A stretch of 64,000 nt of DNA. Origin: Loripinus fragilis. Its lineage: Eukaryota > Mollusca > Bivalvia > Lucinida > Lucinidae. The notes beneath the pieces were generated by a model. It was not told where the DNA came from. It was given only the letters and a program-made list of their open reading frames with translations, and searched no databases. A program made the translations under genes and the position numbers. Positions 37,151-43,100 of the stretch are shown one piece after another. Within the stretch, counting starts at the first letter, position 1. The number at the start of each line of letters is the position of its first letter. The DNA is taken from the NCBI GenBank assembly GCA_964019695.1, contig OZ026524.1, forward strand, positions 66,304,223 to 66,368,222, read 5' to 3'.

Positions 37151-40100
37151 AGTATTCAGGGATTTCCCTACCTTATTGAAGTCAGGGCTAGAGGCCTGTT
37201 GAACTTGGGAAAAAAGCATTTGGACCATCAATATTGGGAAAACTTGATGCAGTCCAAAAGAACTGGACTGCCATTTTAAATGGATTAAAACCCATATTAT
37301 AAGGAATTAACAGTGTAAAGCTGTAGCATATGTCATAAAAACTCATGAAAATATGCAGTAAAATGTGAATGAAAACATGTTTTCACATGTTTTCGTCCAC
37401 ATTTTTATGCAGTAATTGGAAATGATATACGCCATTTTGGGAAGATTTTGCTAATTTTTTAATTGGGAAGGGGCCGCTATTTGGCCCCGAATCAGGCCTA
37501 GGAAAATCCCTGGTATTTCCAAGGAAACCTATAGCCAATTGTTATTTTCCAGGGTGGGTCTGGACCCCCTGCCCCCCATACCTCACCCCCACTCTGGATC
37601 CACCCATGGAATATTTCAATATTTACAGTTGGTCAGGAGCTGAGAGGTATTTTAAAGATGCATTGCAGAAAGTGAAGTCGTTTGACAAACAAGTTACAGT
37701 AGAGAAATGGGAATCACTTCTTAATAATCTTGGACACACTTGTAGGAAATTAAAGTAAGTATTTGCTTCTCTGCTATGTAATATTCCCTCACTTTGCATA
37801 TGGTTGAGCTTTTACAGGAATATAGAATTACACCTAGTGTCACAATTTTATGGCTGACTTATGACAAATTCCTCAATTAGTCTGCAAAATCTCCTGGAGT
37901 TAATTTTAGAATTTTTATATGTCAGCACTATGGCTTTTTTCTCAACAAGTTTAATAAATTTGATAATACAAGAGCATGAATGTTAGATGCTATTTATCAT
38001 ATGACATTAAGATTACTTTGAAATCTCATTTCAGGCGTAAATAAGTTAAGATTTTTTTCATTTTGTATGCAATGTTGTTATTGAAGTCACTTCATAACGT
38101 AACCGGAAAATCTGTAAACCACTGGTGGTTTATCAATTTTAATGCATGGAGTTATTTCACTCCCAGACACGATGTCATATGATAATTGTATTTTAATAAC
38201 TCCCTTAAATTGGAGCTAATGATAATTTGAAGTTAAAAAAAACTATAGTTCCGAGGACTTAAAATTAATGAGATTTTACTGTATGTTATCCCCTCATCCT
38301 GGTGTTTAATGCTTTTTATACCCCCCCGCAAACTTTGTTTGTAGGGGGTATACTGTTTTCACGTTGTCCGTGCGTCCGTCCGTCCGTCCGTGCCTCCGTC
38401 CGTCCGTCCGTAACGCTATGTTTCCTTAATAACTTGAAGAGTCATTGCTGGATTTTCATCAAACCTTGCAGACATGTTCATATATGCAAGACAAATACTT
38501 TAGACAAAAAAGTAAGGGCTAGGGGCCAATTCTATTAGAGTTATTTCCCCTTGTAGCTCTAAATGGCTTTTAATATAGTGCTTTTTCCTTAATAACTGGA
38601 AGAGTCATTGCTGGATTTTCATCAAACCTTGCAAACATGTTCATATATGCAAGACAAATACTTGAGACGAAAAAGTAAGGGCTAGGGGCCAATTCTATTA
38701 GAGTTATTTCCCTTTGTAGTTCTAAATGGCTTTTAATATAGTGCTTTGTGCTTATGCTATTATAGGCCATATACGGGCCAATCAACTCCTACCACAGCTT
38801 TCGATGGAACAATTTGATACTTTTCCTATACAATGTAGACACATTGAACATATGCATGAAGGAGTTTAGTTCAGAAAAGATCATTTTTGACAAAATGACA
38901 GCTGTGAGAACTTAGACAATTTTTCCCTTATTAGGCTTTTGTATATGCATAGATGGTGCCTTCATGGGCTGATCAACTCCTACTACAGCTTTTGATGGAA
39001 CAATTTGATACTTTGCCGATACAATGCAGACACATTGAACATATGCATGAAGGAGTTTGGTTCACAAAAAATAATTTTGACAAAATGACAACTGTGAGAA
39101 CTTAGACAATTATTCCCTTATATGGCTTTTGTATATGCATGGATAGTGCCTTTATGGGCTGATCAACTCCTACTACAGCTTTTGATGGAGAAATTTGATA
39201 CTTTGCGGATACAATGTAGACACATTGAACATATGCATGAAGGAGTTTAATTTTTGTTTGCACAGATTCTACTGAAATCTTCTTATCAAAACTAAGGTCT
39301 TCTTGTTCGAACTATAACTTGCTAAGTTTTTTCACTGACTCTTACTGTGCGGGGGGTATCTAATAAGCATTGCTTATTGACTTTTTTCATTTCCTTTCAT
39401 TTAACCCTTAAACGGCCAAGAATAAAATGCATCTGAAAATGTCTCTGCTGAAGTCATCTGCTGCAAATAATTGCCTAACATTACTGAGGAATTAAGTATA
39501 GAAACAAACAGCGTGGACCCAGAACTGACTGCTCCTATAGGAGCAGTCTGATCTTGGTCCACACTGTTTGTCATAGAGGCTTCTTAAACATTTCAGCAGA
39601 CGAGAAAAGCAGACGACTTTTGTTGAGATCGGCGCTTTAAGGGTTAATACTCCAGAATATCATATTTCCCTCTTGAACCTGGAACTTTCTTTAACATACA
39701 TGGGTGAAAGTTTTCAGGATTAATCGGGAGTTCATGATTTTGAGGCTGACTTTCCATAGAAAGTCAGCCTCAAATTACTGAATTAGTAAGATAATAATAG
39801 CTTCTCTGATTTGTTTTCAGTTTGTTTAAAAATATTTGACCATTTAAACTTACTGTTTTGTAGGCATATTAAGGGTTTTAAGTTTTGAATTTCTAAAGTT
39901 CAATATTTCGGAAAATTTTGAACTTTCACACATGTACATATTATCTTTTAGGAAATTTGATGAAGCTTTGGAATACCATCAGCAAGCCAGAATCCTTGAT
40001 CCTCAGAGTCCGTCCACATACTCTGCTATAGGCTACGTCTTCGCACTCAAGGGAGACAACTCTACCGCTGTAGATTACTTTCATAAGGTAATCACGATAG

Positions 40101-43100
40101 TTCCAGATTAGGAAACTGTAATGGAAATTTAGTAAACTGTCAGGAAAGGACCTCGGACAGTCTTAATGAAGGATTGCCCATAAAAATGCCAGAGTAGTTT
40201 TACATAACATGCATCATATAAGAATGCCATGATTGGTCAGAGGGGGTAAGGGTGTCAAAATGCTCCAGGGTTCGCACAGGCTTGAAAAGTACAAGACTGT
40301 CTTGAAAAGTCCTTGAAAAATAAGTTTGCCCTGAAAAGTACTTGGAAAACACTCAAAAGACTTTTAACATCCTTAAATTTTACCATATACAGAAGGATTT
40401 AACACTGTTTTTGGAGACCTAAATCAGTATAAAATTGTGGTGCCTTTATTTGGTGCAGCATATGTTCTAAAACTGATATCTTTAGTAATGCACTCTTGCA
40501 TTTCTGAAGTAGAATTTTAACGAATGTGTAAATCAGTATTTTTCATAAGTTTTGAGTCCTTGAAAACAAAAGGCAAGTCTTTTAGTCTTTTAGATGTCCT
40601 TGAAAAGTCCTTGAATTTTACACAAACTTGTCTGTATGAACCTTGTGCTCAAAAACAATTTATTATAAAAGCTCATTAGGCTCTAATTTTGTACAAACCT
40701 GCAGCGTAATATCAATTAACAATGGCATGTATACAGTATGTTGTTATTATATACCTCAGTGAATAGGTCAGACTGATTAAACATGAAGCAAAACCAGTAT
40801 AGTCTGTGTATATGACATATATGTATACAGGTAATAGTCAAAAGTCCTGGACAGCATACTTATTTACAAAAAAAAACAATTAACTCTACTAAACCCAAAT
40901 TCTATGCAAATGTATCACTTTTGTCTCAAGTTTTATGCTGCAAACATTATATATCTAGTATATGGATGAATACCTGACGAAGCTTTGGCTTTCTGTGAAA
41001 AACAAATAGGTCACAATAAATACCCCACCCCCTAGACCCTAAGGTTCTGGCATTAATATACACTATTATTTTCCGAAAAGAAATCCTTTTTCTAGGTGCA
41101 CTTATGTCAGATTTTGATTTAAGTACAAAATACAGTTGTCAAATATAAAAATCTTAGCTTTAGGCTTTCAAAATTGGGCAGATTGAGTAGGAGACTGTCT
41201 GAGGTCCTTTATATATCTGTCAAATGAACTCTCTTTGTCCTTAATATTTGACATTTCACACCTATCATAAAAATTGAACTTATCCATTTTAATACATTAA
41301 AAACATAGTGATAGATCAGTAAGCAGTTTGAACCTTGGTTGTGGAGCCACTGTGGTGTTGAGAATAAGCCCCTTACCTTGTACCTAGGGGTTCTGAGTTT
41401 GATCCCCTTCTCCTTCAGTCTTATGTATGAGAATGTTATGCTTAACTGCTTTTCTGGACCTAGACTAATGAACCTTACTTGAATGGTTTATGAAATAGCT
41501 GGCTGTGATGTTTGACAATAAGATAGGGAATTGGTTTTGTACTATGTACAAATATTTTGATGGAGGAAAGCAACACAGGGACTTTAGTTAAGAGTGCTTA
41601 ACAAAAATTTAATTTTCTTATTTCATAACCAAAACATATGTTGTGGGTACACAAAAGAACCGTCTCATAACCGTCTCAATGAGACGGTTCTTTTGAGCAC
41701 CCAAAACATAAGTTAAAATTGATGAGTAAGAAATTATTTACAATTTTACGCTGAAAATTTTTCCTTATCTAAACCTATGCAGCAATTGCAGAAGTTTTTC
41801 TTAACCCTTTCATTCCTTCATAATTAAACAAAATCAACAACTGACCTACAACAGAATGGGTCTAGACGTGAGAAAACCTGTCTTCAGGGGTTTGCGAACA
41901 ACAAAGGCGCAAGCTAACCTGCGCATCCGCGTAGACTGATCAGCGCCTTTGTCATTCACTTTTTGGAAAGTATCATATCTTAACTTTCTACCAGCGAAAT
42001 TTCAATTTTCTAGCTAGTCTCTGTAGCTGAGGAGACTGACTTTTGTCTCGCTTTGTAAGAAATCCTGAAAACAGGTTTTTTCTCGGCGTGGCCCAAATGG
42101 GAACTTCATTAGTTATAATAAAAAAATCGGTGTAGGCTGAGAAGAGATTGTTGATATCAAGATTTTCAGTGTTTAAGTCCCTTTTCCAAACTTAAATAAT
42201 TTATAGAGAGGATCTTATATGAGTGCTAATGTTTTATTGAATTTATTAAACGAGTTGAGGAAAAGAGATAACATGTGAGGCTTGCTGAGCATTTTTTCTC
42301 TTTTTCGCAACAAGTTTAATAAATTCAATAATACAAGAGCACAAATGTTAGATTCTACTTATCACATGGCATAAAGATTACTTTGAAATCTCATTTCTGC
42401 CGTAAATATGTTATAATTTTGTCATTATGTACACAAGGTTGTTATGGACGTCATAACGTTTCCTGAAAATCTGTAAACCACTAGTATAGTGAATTTTTAT
42501 TTTATTGCATGCATTTATTTCACTCCCAGACGCGGTGTCATATGAAAAAGTCCTTTTTCAAAAATTAAATAATTTATATGATAATCATTGTGAAAATATG
42601 GATGGAACTAACAGACTATTATGGAGAGAATAATTTTGGCAGAGTTCTGTTTTTTCTGTGACTAGAATGAAAATTGACAGAAGTACTATGTATTTTCTGT
42701 GGCTGAGAAAAAAGTTCTTGACAGACAACTATTGATTTTCTGTGACTACCATGAATGCTGAATTCAATGATGGGTGACAAAAGAATCCATAGGTACATGT
42801 ATTTGTGTAGGAGCTGCTGTGGTGTAGTGGATAAACCGCTTGCCTTGTAAACCAGGGGTCGCAGGTTCGATTTCCGGCTTCACCAGTCTGTCGGATGGGA
42901 CTTTAAGCAGGCCCCATCTTTATATGACCTTAGCTGTTGGTGGGACGTTAAACACAAACATAATAACAACAACATGTATTTGTGTGAGGATGACAAACCT
43001 TGTAATGCCAAAGGTGATTCTGAGGACAGATTTTTTATGCCACTCTCACGCTCATGGTAGAATCTTATAAATGTGTTTCAGGCTCTTGCTATCAGAAGAG

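Noticed and set aside
36989..37279. 96-codon ORF with a poly-Gly stretch
   Set aside because: The Gly run is the G34 homopolymer in a CDC16 intron beside a degraded SINE.
38302..38538. 78-codon ORF rich in VRPSVRASVRPSV
   Set aside because: It is the translation of a cgtccgtc simple repeat in a foldback-headed element; no protein family is indicated.
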